Positions 16,496 through 24,247 of a stretch of 28,011 nucleotides of DNA are shown here, piece by piece. A program made the position numbers and the translations under genes. The notes beneath the pieces are model-generated. The model made no database searches. It was not told the origin of the DNA and saw nothing but the letters and a program-made list of their open reading frames with translations. Every line of letters starts with the position of its first letter. The first letter of the stretch is position 1. This DNA is from Spirochaetaceae bacterium (GTDB lineage: Bacteria; Spirochaetota; Spirochaetia; SZUA-6; Bin103), in the NCBI GenBank assembly GCA_026710565.1, contig JAPOQV010000096.1, positions 1 through 28,011 on the forward strand. Reading direction: 5' to 3'.

Positions 16496-18064
16496 ATGTT
16501 GGCACGTGGTAGGCGCCCGCCGCACATCGTCATCTTCAACCCCGACCAGTGGCGGGGCGACGTCGTCGGCCACCTGGGCAATCCCGCCGCGTACACGCCG
16601 ACCCTCGACGCGCTGGCCGCATCCGAGGCCACCTCCTTCCGGCACGCGTTCTGCCAGAACCCGGTGTGCGTGCCCAGCCGCTGCAGCTTCATGACCGGCT
16701 GGTATCCGCACGTGCGCGGGCACCGCACGTTCGGCCACCTGCTGCGCGCCCATCACGGGGAGCCGAACGCGCTCACCCTGCTGAAGCGGGCCGGCTACCA
16801 CGTCTGATGGGGCGGCAAGAACCACCTGGTGCCGGCCGAGCACGGCTTCGACGCCTACTGCGACGTCAAGTTCCAGCCGGCCGAGGGCGACTACGCCCGC
16901 TGGGGTCACACGCCGCGTCCGTTCGCGCAGACCGGCAACCAGGCCGATCCGTCGCTGCCCGACTGGCGCGGCGCCCCCGGCAGCGACACCTACTACAGCT
17001 TCTACGTGGGTGCCCTGCCCACCGATGGCGACGACCTCTATTGCGACCCGGACTGGGCGGTGATCCTGGGGGCGCTCGACCTGATCCGGAGCTACGACGG
17101 CGAGCGCCCGCTGTGCCTCTACCTGCCGCTCATGTTCCCACACCCGCCCTACGCGGTGGAGGAGCGCTGGCGCGGCCTGATCGACCGTTCGCTGTTGCCG
17201 CCGCGCCCGCCGCGCCCGGTCGACTGGGACTCGAAGCCGTCGATCCTGGGACAGTTGCACCGGCGGTTCGGGCTCGGTGATTGGGAGGAGTCGCGCTGGG
17301 ACGAGCTGCGCGCCACCTACTACGGGATGTGCACCCGCGTCGACCATCAGCTCGGGCTGCTGATCGAGGCGCTGCGCGCCGCCGGCATGTGGGACGACAC
17401 CGCACTCCTGTTCTTCTCCGATCACGGCGACTTCACCGGCGACTACGACCTCGTCGAGAAGACCCAGAACACGTTCGAGGATGCGCTGGTCCGCGTGCCG
17501 TTCCTGCTCAAGCCGCCGCGGTCACCGGCACCCGCCCAGGGCCGCATCAGCTCGGCCCTGATTGAGCTGGTCGACGTCGCCGCGACCCTCCACGATCTGG
17601 CCGGCGTCGATCCGGGCTACACCCACTTCGGACGCAGCCTCCTGCCGATCGCCGCCGGCGAGGCGACCGCCCATAGCGACGCCGTGTTCTGCGAGGGCGG
17701 GCGGCGCCGCGGCGAGACGCACGCCATGGAGCGCGGCGCCAACGAGCACCCGGACGGACTCTACTGGCCGCGCGTCGGCCTGCAGCTCCGCGACGATGCG
17801 CCGTACCACTCAAAGGCGGTGATGTGCCGCACCGCGGACCACAAGTACGTGCACCGCCTGTACGAGCGCGACGAGCTCTACGACCTGCGAAGCGACCCGG
17901 CCGAGCTGCGCAACCTCATCGACGACCCCCGCCACGCTCCGCTCGTGGCCGAACTCCGCCAGCGCCTGCTGACCTTGTTCCTGGACACCGCAGACGCCGT
18001 GCCGCACGACCTGGACGCGGTCGAGTGGTCCTGCCTGTTCGGCCCCACCACCACGGCGGTGTAG
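16496..18064 (+). pseudogene. Sulfatase gene interrupted by an in-frame TGA at codon 104
   Basis: One continuous frame of 522 codons encodes a formylglycine-type sulfatase: IVIFNPDQWRGD (D17 metal ligand), the formylglycine motif C58-V-P-S-R62 with CSFMTGWYPH, then LLFFSDHGDFTGDYD and DELYDLRSDPAELRNL downstream. At 16805-16807 the codon after AGYHV is TGA, directly followed by WGGKNHLVPAEHG. Sulfatases commonly have an aromatic or glycine residue here, so a TGG to TGA change is the simplest reading. Both sides are full length and otherwise intact, so the lesion is recent, or is a sequence error. Other genes here use TGA as a normal stop, which argues against a changed code. A restart from the GTG at 16829 would lack the active-site Cys. 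Confidence 0.85.
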
Positions 18065-18091
18065 AGTCCTTCCGCATCAGGAAGTCCGTCG

Positions 18092-19015
18092 TCAGCCAAG
18101 CAACTCCGTAGCCGCGGCAGCTGCTTCCGTCCACGTCTTCACTTTCGCCACTACGTCTTTCGTCAGCTCATTGCAGAAATCAACGATCCGGCACCGATCA
18201 AACAGTAAACCTGCGTCACTTGCGGTACCGTACCAGTGCAGTCTCGACAGCGCCTCCGCGGCGAAGAACATCCGTACCGGCGTCAGAACCGGAGATGAGT
18301 GAAGCCACTTTTTGCAGAACGAATCAGGCTGGAGCTGGGAAACGGCGTCTCTATAGTTGGTTCCCGTCTTGCACTGTCCAAATGCGATGATTTTCCCGGG
18401 TTCACCATCGGCGAAGGGCTTCCAAACCACCACGTCCAGTTTGCCGTCGCGTTGCGCGGGTTCCGCCCTGTCGCGATTGAGAAAACCTCCACCTTCCCGA
18501 AGCCGCTGACAAAGGCGGTCTACTCTCTCGCGAAAGTCAGATAGCTCGACGCTGGTACCGAACACGAGACTCTCAGCACGATCTCCGAGGTACTCACGTG
18601 CCGCATCCGCAGCCAACTCCTCCAAGAGTAGCGTTCCATCGATCCCCGCATGCACGCGGTTGCTGCTCATGTTCAATCGTGTAGCCAAGAGCAGGTACTG
18701 GTACACGACATGCCTGTGATTGTCGTCATCCACGGCCAGCGTCAGTGTGTATCCATATTCGCCGAGCGCATACGGATAGCCACCCCGGCATGCGGTTTGA
18801 CGACGCTCGATCTCCAGGTATGCTGCCTCGACAACCTCCGTTACCTTGTCCTCTTCGGGGACACCCGCCGAGTAGTCGTTCTCTTCAAGCCGTCCGAGGT
18901 CTGCGCACAACGCGGTCGTCGATGTACTGCGATGCCGCCAGCAAACCAGCTCGGCAAAGTCCGCGAGTTCGTGCTCGGGAGCACTCGGCGATGGTGTTCC
19001 CGGCCATTTGAACAT
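18092..19015 (-). CDS. PD-(D/E)XK-like putative nuclease of the Dam/ParB cassette
   Basis: 307 residues from the ATG at 19015, which overlaps the ParB-like gene's stop (TGATG); a TTG one codon earlier is the alternative. I do not recognise a named family. The central part reads RDGKLDVVVWKPF, then KIIAFGQCKTG, that is D190/D194, about 19 residues, then Q214-x-K216. This is the D...(E/Q)xK active-site pattern of PD-(D/E)XK nucleases on adjacent strands. The N-terminal half (about 1-150) is mostly helical and acidic, and the C-terminus is helical. It is the last gene of the three-gene unit and converges with the interrupted sulfatase 27 bases away. As partner of a methylase, cleavage of unmodified DNA is the natural guess, but this is inference. 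Confidence 0.7.
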   Translation of the reverse strand: MFKWPGTPSPSAPEHELADFAELVCWRHRSTSTTALCADLGRLEENDYSAGVPEEDKVTEVVEAAYLEIERRQTACRGGYPYALGEYGYTLTLAVDDDNHRHVVYQYLLLATRLNMSSNRVHAGIDGTLLLEELAADAAREYLGDRAESLVFGTSVELSDFRERVDRLCQRLREGGGFLNRDRAEPAQRDGKLDVVVWKPFADGEPGKIIAFGQCKTGTNYRDAVSQLQPDSFCKKWLHSSPVLTPVRMFFAAEALSRLHWYGTASDAGLLFDRCRIVDFCNELTKDVVAKVKTWTEAAAAATELLG

Positions 19016-20118
19016 CAATCGGCCTCTGCGGTGCGGCGGCTCCTGCCTCGATTCCTCTTTCGCCTCATCTCTTCATAGAGATCTTCGGCGAGCTCTGCCA
19101 CGTCACCCGCAATTGCCAGGAGCGCCTTGGAGCCATCGTATCCGGTGGACAGCATTTCACGCGCTTTTTGAAGATCGCGCTTCGACGCGAGAAGTGCTTC
19201 CTCGAAGACCGTCGACGATGGTCGACTTACTTCGAAAGCAATCGAGAGGTCATCACCGGCACGGAGTGCGGCGAGCGCCTCCCTGTTGCTCACGACTGAC
19301 TCCAGTTGGCGCAGGTGAGGGTTCTGGGTCTCGATGATAGGAGGGCGCTGCTGACTCTTGCTGCCGTACATCCAGAGAAAAAGCTCGCCGAGCTCCTCCT
19401 CTCTTTCAAGAGGAACGGGATCGCTCTCTTCGGCAGTTTCTGGCTCCAGACCGATGAATTCGCTAATTCCCGAGTAATTTAGCCCGGTGTAGAGATGGGA
19501 GAAGGAGAAATGACTTCGCCAACGGTCGTCGCGGCTGAATACCTTCATCCGCTCGGCCTGCTCGATGACCATCAGTCCACGGAACAGTCTCTGTACGGTC
19601 CTGTGCGTGTCGCCGATCTGCTTCGCGATGTCCTCAAGCCTGACGCCGAAGTTCCTGCGCACCTCTGCTATGTATCGCGCTTTCGCGTAGCTGCTCCACA
19701 TCGCGGGGCCGTTCACGTGCTTGAAGCCGAGATGCCGCCACGAATCTTCGCGAGTGCCAAGAACTACGGGAAGCTCCAGGAGGGCTCTCCTGGCTGCTAC
19801 TGTGATGCTCGGGGCCTCAGTTCTCAGGCCTTCCGCAACCGCTGGATCTAGTAGGACTCTTACCGCTGCGAGACGGCGGTTCCCTTCAATGACGACATTC
19901 TTCCCGTCCTCCTCGGCCACGATCAGAGGCTCGTGCCTGAAGAACCCGCTGGCGGCGATCGACATCACCAGTTCTCGTACGTCCATCGCCTCCCATAGCA
20001 CGCGGATTACTTCCTCTTCCGTCGAACTGTCGGTCAAACCGAACTCGGGAAGTCGTGGATTCTTGAAGTCGAACGTGAGATCCGTGACCGCCACCAGCTG
20101 GATCGCCTCTGTTTCCAT
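19015..20118 (-). CDS. ParB/Srx-domain protein with helix-turn-helix
   Basis: 367-residue protein. The N-terminal ParB/sulfiredoxin-like domain is visible from KNPRLP (20-24) to VVIEGNRRLAAVRVL (EGNRR at 78-82, the counterpart of ParB box GERR, which binds nucleotide). A helix-turn-helix follows at about 158-182 (VRLEDIAKQIGDTHRTVQRL), as in KorB/ParB proteins. The rest is acidic and helical and ends in a basic tail, RRKRNRGRSRR. ParB-type proteins bind specific DNA and many hydrolyse CTP; some Srx-like members are nucleases. A strong GGGAGGAGG ribosome site precedes the ATG, 13 bases from the methylase stop. It overlaps the nuclease-like gene. Its place between methylase and nuclease suggests target recognition or regulation. 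No ParA is present, so plasmid partition is unlikely. Confidence 0.8.
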   Translation of the reverse strand: METEAIQLVAVTDLTFDFKNPRLPEFGLTDSSTEEEVIRVLWEAMDVRELVMSIAASGFFRHEPLIVAEEDGKNVVIEGNRRLAAVRVLLDPAVAEGLRTEAPSITVAARRALLELPVVLGTREDSWRHLGFKHVNGPAMWSSYAKARYIAEVRRNFGVRLEDIAKQIGDTHRTVQRLFRGLMVIEQAERMKVFSRDDRWRSHFSFSHLYTGLNYSGISEFIGLEPETAEESDPVPLEREEELGELFLWMYGSKSQQRPPIIETQNPHLRQLESVVSNREALAALRAGDDLSIAFEVSRPSSTVFEEALLASKRDLQKAREMLSTGYDGSKALLAIAGDVAELAEDLYEEMRRKRNRGRSRRTAEAD

Positions 20119-20131
20119 CGAGTCCTCCTCC

Positions 20132-21019
20132 CTAGGCCGACCGTGCGGCGACCGAAGGCGCGTTGTCTCGCTCGATGGCCGCAGGAAGATGCACGTGAGT
20201 CGGTGCGATCACCAGCTCACGAGTCCGTGTCACTCGCTGGAAACTATATCGGATCGAGAGGCTGCCGACGGTACATGACGCGTACAAGTCACGGACCCTG
20301 GGAACGTCGTCGTAAGACATTACCCAATTGAGCATACGCTGGCGCTGCATGTAGCGAGCGAGCTCCTTGTGGTCCCGATCCCGGTATCGATTCAGATAGA
20401 GACGGCTCCCGTTCGAGTGATATGGGGGATCCAAGTACGCGAAGACGCGACGCCTTTCACGTCCACGAGGCAAGTGTTGGACGAGGAAATCACGGGCATC
20501 CATATTGGTGACCTTAATACTCTCACGTCTTTGTGAAATCGCAATCACACGCTCGGCCAAAGCTGCTCGGTTGAATCGAGCATCCATTTTCCACTCCCCT
20601 GCTTGTTCATGCCCCCCGATTGGCGCGGCTCGAAACAGAACGCCCGATCGATTGCAGCGGTTGACGTAGAAGGTAGCGAAGCCAAGCTCGAACTCGTTGC
20701 TGGCATCACCCCGTCGGCAGATCTCTCGCTGCGTCTCCCACTCCGCAATGCTCACCGGCACGGACAGTATGGAATCCACGAACCGGTCCCGTTCACTCAG
20801 CACCGAATTCCAGAAAGCGGTGATCCGTACGTCCAGGTCGTTGAGACGGAGTTTCGATACCACTCCGTCGCGCAGGAGGCGGAGGGCTGCACCGGCGCCG
20901 CCGGCGAACGGCTCGAAATAGCTACACCCGGACAGGTTGTTCAACTCGATCGTTCGTGCGAGGAAACCTGCGAGCGAGGCCTTTCCGCCCGGATACCTAA
21001 GCGGACTGTCGTACCTCAT
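20132..21019 (-). CDS. DNA adenine methylase, Dam/D12 class
   Basis: 295-residue N6-adenine methyltransferase of the D12 (Dam, DpnM-like) class, transferring methyl from S-adenosylmethionine to DNA adenine. All class motifs are present in order: PLRYPGGK (6-13), FEPFAGGAG (35-43, SAM binding), LNDLD (59-63), FYVNRCNRSG (117-126) and the catalytic LDPPYH (196-201). The length matches solitary Dam and D12 restriction-system methylases. It is the first gene of the leftward cassette, 13 bases ahead of the ParB-like gene. A TATAGT box lies about 55 bases upstream. The recognition sequence cannot be read from the protein; GATC is common for this class. It probably protects host DNA from the nuclease-like partner. 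Confidence 0.93.
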   Translation of the reverse strand: MRYDSPLRYPGGKASLAGFLARTIELNNLSGCSYFEPFAGGAGAALRLLRDGVVSKLRLNDLDVRITAFWNSVLSERDRFVDSILSVPVSIAEWETQREICRRGDASNEFELGFATFYVNRCNRSGVLFRAAPIGGHEQAGEWKMDARFNRAALAERVIAISQRRESIKVTNMDARDFLVQHLPRGRERRRVFAYLDPPYHSNGSRLYLNRYRDRDHKELARYMQRQRMLNWVMSYDDVPRVRDLYASCTVGSLSIRYSFQRVTRTRELVIAPTHVHLPAAIERDNAPSVAARSA

Positions 21020-21072
21020 GCCTGATGACGCTGCGCGGTATCATGCCCCGCGAGGGAGTCACACACGTTTAG

Positions 21073-21078
21073 ACTATA
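21073..21078 (-). promoter_or_regulatory. Candidate -10 box of the Dam/ParB/nuclease cassette
   Basis: TATAGT on the minus strand lies at the very end of the preceding phosphodiesterase gene, in a short AT-richer patch about 55 bases before the methylase ATG. A TTGAAG at 21100-21105 is 21 bases away, too far for an ideal -35. This suggests that the cassette has its own promoter, but support is weak. Confidence 0.3.
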
Positions 21079-22154
21079 GCGCACGCGGACGCGGCACCGC
21101 TTCAACGCCACGGTCGAGCGCCTGGTGCAGCACCGCGCCTTCGCTGTCGCGCGGGTACCGCAGACCCATGGTGTGGGCGATGGGCGGCGCCACGTCGACG
21201 ATCCAGGCGGTGCGATCCATCCGGTGACCGCGGTGATAGTCGGGGCCGGCCATCACCAGGAAGCCCTGCAGCGAGCCGTTGCCGCGCTCGGCGACCGGGA
21301 GTTGCCGGCCGTGGCTGCCGGCCAGCGCGGTCTGCGTGAAGATCACGTCGCCGACGCGATCGCCCCACAGGCCCAGGCCCGCCGCGCCGAAGCGCGTGCC
21401 CATCCGCGCGAAGCCCTGCTCGGTGTCGCAGCCGCCGATGTTGGGCAGGAACGGCCCCAGCGCCTCCGTCAGCTCTGGCGCGAGCGCCGCCGGGTACGTC
21501 CAGTCGCCGCCGGCGGGGAACACGTTGGTGCTGTAAAGCGTGAGCTCACGCGCGTCCGGTGACAGCGCCAGCAACGCGAACCGCACGTGGCCGTCCGTAA
21601 CGGAACCGCCGTACCGCACCGGCAGCCACGCCGACCACTCGCCGGGAGTCAGGCTGGCGAGCGGCAATGAGCCATCCTTGCCCGCCGTGATCAGCACGCC
21701 CGTCGCCAAGGCATGCCAGCGCACCCGCTCGGGGCCGTAGCGGTCCTGCAGGCGGCGGCCCTCGACGATCTGCCGATCGGCGATCCGACCCAGCTCGATC
21801 GGGAACTCCAGCGGCGTCACCTCGCCCGCCGGCAGCGAACGCCACCCCGTGGCCGACCTCGGAGTGATACGCGCGACCCCCTCGGGTGCGGTGGAGAAGA
21901 TCTTCGGGACTTCCAGCGCGTGCCGGCACTCGTGGATGTGGCAGCCGTCCACGACGACATCGGCGCCGCGCGCCGGTGGCCAGGCTGGTCCAGTTGGCCG
22001 GCGTCAAGGTCGGAACGGCGACGAAGGCGTTGGACGCGTAGGTGCCCGTGGCGACGAGCCGCGCCAGGTTCGGCATCGCCCCAGCGGCGATCAGCCGGTC
22101 CGCCCACGGTTTGATCAGCCCGTCCAGGCCGATGACGATGGTCCGCTCGGTCAC
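21074..22154 (-). pseudogene. Type I phosphodiesterase/nucleotide pyrophosphatase-like gene with a frameshift
   Basis: Alkaline-phosphatase-superfamily hydrolase split between two frames. The first frame, from the ATG at 22154, gives TIVIGLDGL (D11, metal), MPNLARLVATG and VPTLTPANWTSLATG, with a Thr (T49 or T51) at the nucleophile position expected of phosphodiesterases. After about residue 62 (around 21969, in a GC-rich CGGCGCGCGG-like tract) the sense continues in the next frame: DVVVDGCHIHECRH, EVPKIFSTAPEG, and near the end PDYHRGHRMDR and APPIAHTMGLRYP, which are typical C-terminal metal and cap segments. A one-base insertion or two-base deletion explains it. It may be a true lesion or a sequencing error in a GC tract. 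It starts 4 bases after the upstream gene's stop. Confidence 0.8.
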
Positions 22155-22158
22155 GCAG

Positions 22159-23187
22159 TCACACGTGGAATCCGCCCAGGATCCACCAGAGCTGAATGTA
22201 GTGGGGCGGCGAACCCAGGCAGAACCGCCGGCCCGTGCCGATGTCGCGGCAGCCGAAACACGAACCGTCGGTGTCGCGCATCGCGTCCATCCAGGCGGCC
22301 AGATACCGGTAGTGGTCGGTGCCCGTATAGACCTCTTCGCCGGCGGCCAGATCGAACATCCGCATCGCCACCGCCAGGGCGCCGTTGGCGCGGATGTCCA
22401 CGTGCTCGCCCAGCTCCTTTAGGTGGCGGACGTCCCGGTGCTCGTGCTCGTACCGCCACGACTCGTCGGCCAGGAAGGCGTCGATCGCCGGGCCGATCGC
22501 GCCGCGCAGGTGCTCGGTGCCGGTTGCGGCCAGCAGCAGGTGCATGCGTACGGCGGTCACGAACGGGAAGTCGAGCGCCGCCCCGGGCACCAGCCCTTCG
22601 CGCACCCAATCGACGATCGGCCTGGCCGCCTGCCAGTACTCCGGGAACTCCTCCCGCCACAGGAAGCTGGCCAGCGCCACCCACTCCGGGGTCATGTGGT
22701 GCAGGGCCGCAGGATCCCCGAAGTACGCCCCGGCCTGCATGCGATCGAACGACGTACGCACACTGGCGGCGAACCGGCGGTCGCCGGTGATGCGATGGTA
22801 GACGCCCAGGCAGTACAGGACGATCGGATTGGTGTAGGTGGTGTCCGGCCGGGTCAGCTCGTCACGCCAGTCGATGGGGAGACCGCAGTAGACGGGGAAC
22901 TGGCACCAGCGCCCCACCGACCACAGCGCGCCGTCGACCCGCTCCGCCAGGATCCGCTCCAGCATCGCCTCGGCCACGTCCATGCAGCGCCGCCGGCCCA
23001 GCACGTGGCCGGCGATCGCCAGGGTGGCGGCCAACTCCGCCCGGTAGGCGGTGCTCTCTGCCCAGAGCGCTTCCGGCGGCACGTAGCGCCAATCGCGCAC
23101 GCGACCGCTCACGCGGTCGCAGATCGCCTCCGCCGCCTGCGTGCGCGTGGCGTCGATCCGCTCGGCTGCGCTCCCGTCGGCCCGCAT
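22159..23187 (-). CDS. Uncharacterised protein, probably helical-toroid fold
   Basis: 342 residues from the ATG at 23187, preceded by a GGTGGGG ribosome-like site; the frame continues to 23304, but that extension lacks conserved-looking sequence and runs into the divergent gene's leader. I do not recognise the family with confidence. The sequence is a succession of amphipathic helices with recurring Trp, Tyr and His (ALWAESTAYRAELAATLAIAG, TNPIVLYCLGVYHRITGD, ELGEHVDIRANGALAVAMRMF). This pattern is reminiscent of alpha/alpha-toroid carbohydrate-active or terpenoid-type enzymes. No signal peptide or membrane helix is visible. It is 4 bases upstream of the frameshifted phosphodiesterase gene and probably shares its transcript. 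A glycan- or lipid-related role is only a guess. Confidence 0.75.
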   Translation of the reverse strand: MRADGSAAERIDATRTQAAEAICDRVSGRVRDWRYVPPEALWAESTAYRAELAATLAIAGHVLGRRRCMDVAEAMLERILAERVDGALWSVGRWCQFPVYCGLPIDWRDELTRPDTTYTNPIVLYCLGVYHRITGDRRFAASVRTSFDRMQAGAYFGDPAALHHMTPEWVALASFLWREEFPEYWQAARPIVDWVREGLVPGAALDFPFVTAVRMHLLLAATGTEHLRGAIGPAIDAFLADESWRYEHEHRDVRHLKELGEHVDIRANGALAVAMRMFDLAAGEEVYTGTDHYRYLAAWMDAMRDTDGSCFGCRDIGTGRRFCLGSPPHYIQLWWILGGFHV

Positions 23188-23309
23188 GGCCCCACCATAC
23201 CACCGCCTCACTGCGTCATGGTGCGGATACCCGGACCGGCATGGCAGGCACGCCACGAACGGCTGTTTGCCGATAGGGTTGCCGTCCCGGAAGCAAGGAG
23301 CCACGCACC

Positions 23310-24182
23310 ATGAACGCCGACCCGAAAGACAAGGATCTGGACTACCTGTTCGACCTCAGAGGCTACCTGGTCCTCAAGGGTGCGATCGCCGGCGACGATC
23401 TCGCGGAGATGAATCGCTGGGTGGACGATCACTGGTCCCACGTGGAGCACCCGCCGGCGGACGCGGGCACCGGGGGTGGCGAACGGATGCGGCCTGACGG
23501 CTGGATCGGCCACGTCGAGCTGCACAGCTACGGGCCGGACGACGGCGTCAACTTCCAGAACATCGTGGAAGGCGGCGCGGTGTTCGAGCGTCTCATCGAC
23601 CACCCGGCGTGGCTGCCCCTGGTCACCCGCTTCATCAATCCCATCAACGGACTCTCCATCCACGAAAACCTGCTCAACGTGCGCGGTCCGGGCGGCTTCC
23701 TCTACGTCCACTCCGGCGGGCACGTGCCCATCAGCTACATGACCTTTCGCCAGCACAACACCGGCGAGTGGATGGTCGGACAGATCAACGTGATGATGGC
23801 ACTGCACGACATCGGCCCCGGCGACGGTCCCACGGTGCTGGTTCCCGGCAGCCACAAGGTCACCGAGGTCCATCCGCGGCTGAAGGTCGACGGCGCCCCC
23901 ATCGCCGCCGCCTTCCACGAGCGGGAAGCGGCCGGCACCGCCATGGGCATGCAGGAGGTCTGCCTGGAGGCTGGCGACGCCCTGCTGTTCACCGACGCGG
24001 TCACGCACGGTTCGGCGCGGCGCACCGCAGCCGGCTACCGGCGCACCGTGCTGTACCGGTACTCGCCGCGCTTCGTGCGCACCCGCTTCAACTACGAGCT
24101 CTCATCAGCCCTGCTGAGCCGCCTGACCCCGGAACGGCGATCGATCCTGGAACCGGTTCCGCCGCGCCGGCCTCCTCCATAG
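23310..24182 (+). CDS. PhyH-family-like protein with HxG in place of HxD
   Basis: 290-residue double-stranded beta-helix protein of the phytanoyl-CoA dioxygenase family. It carries DLRGYLVLKGAI near the N-terminus, as in PhyH, and the ALHDIGPGDGPTVLVPGSHK block (about 165-183). The distal His lies in DAVTHGSARRT (H233), followed by GYRRTVLYRYSP with R244 or R245 for 2-oxoglutarate. The position of the proximal HxD reads LYVHSGGH, that is H134-S-G136, so the carboxylate iron ligand is replaced by Gly. A GGAG sequence lies upstream of the ATG. It is divergent from the unassigned gene and 65 bases ahead of the betaine importer genes. The substrate is unknown; chemistry other than hydroxylation is possible. 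Confidence 0.82.
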   Translation: MNADPKDKDLDYLFDLRGYLVLKGAIAGDDLAEMNRWVDDHWSHVEHPPADAGTGGGERMRPDGWIGHVELHSYGPDDGVNFQNIVEGGAVFERLIDHPAWLPLVTRFINPINGLSIHENLLNVRGPGGFLYVHSGGHVPISYMTFRQHNTGEWMVGQINVMMALHDIGPGDGPTVLVPGSHKVTEVHPRLKVDGAPIAAAFHEREAAGTAMGMQEVCLEAGDALLFTDAVTHGSARRTAAGYRRTVLYRYSPRFVRTRFNYELSSALLSRLTPERRSILEPVPPRRPPP

Positions 24183-24247
24183 GGTCCGGTGCGCCGGGAA
24201 CGCAGCGGAACCCGCGCTTGCACCGCCTCGGCGGCCATGCCACGATC

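Noticed and set aside
16805..16807. TGA as selenocysteine or as a reassigned Trp codon
   Set aside because: Intact genes here end in TGA (5484-5486, 10566-10568, 12897-12899, 14126-14128, 15286-15288), the position is not a catalytic one, and no SECIS-like element was evident.
18065..18091. Bidirectional terminator between the interrupted sulfatase and the nuclease-like gene
   Set aside because: Only a 5-base stem (CTTCC/GGAAG at 18069-18084) without a T-tract; too weak to call.
19015..20118. Plasmid partition ParB
   Set aside because: There is no ParA neighbour, the C-terminal part is not a typical dimerisation domain, and it is coupled to a methylase and a nuclease-like gene.
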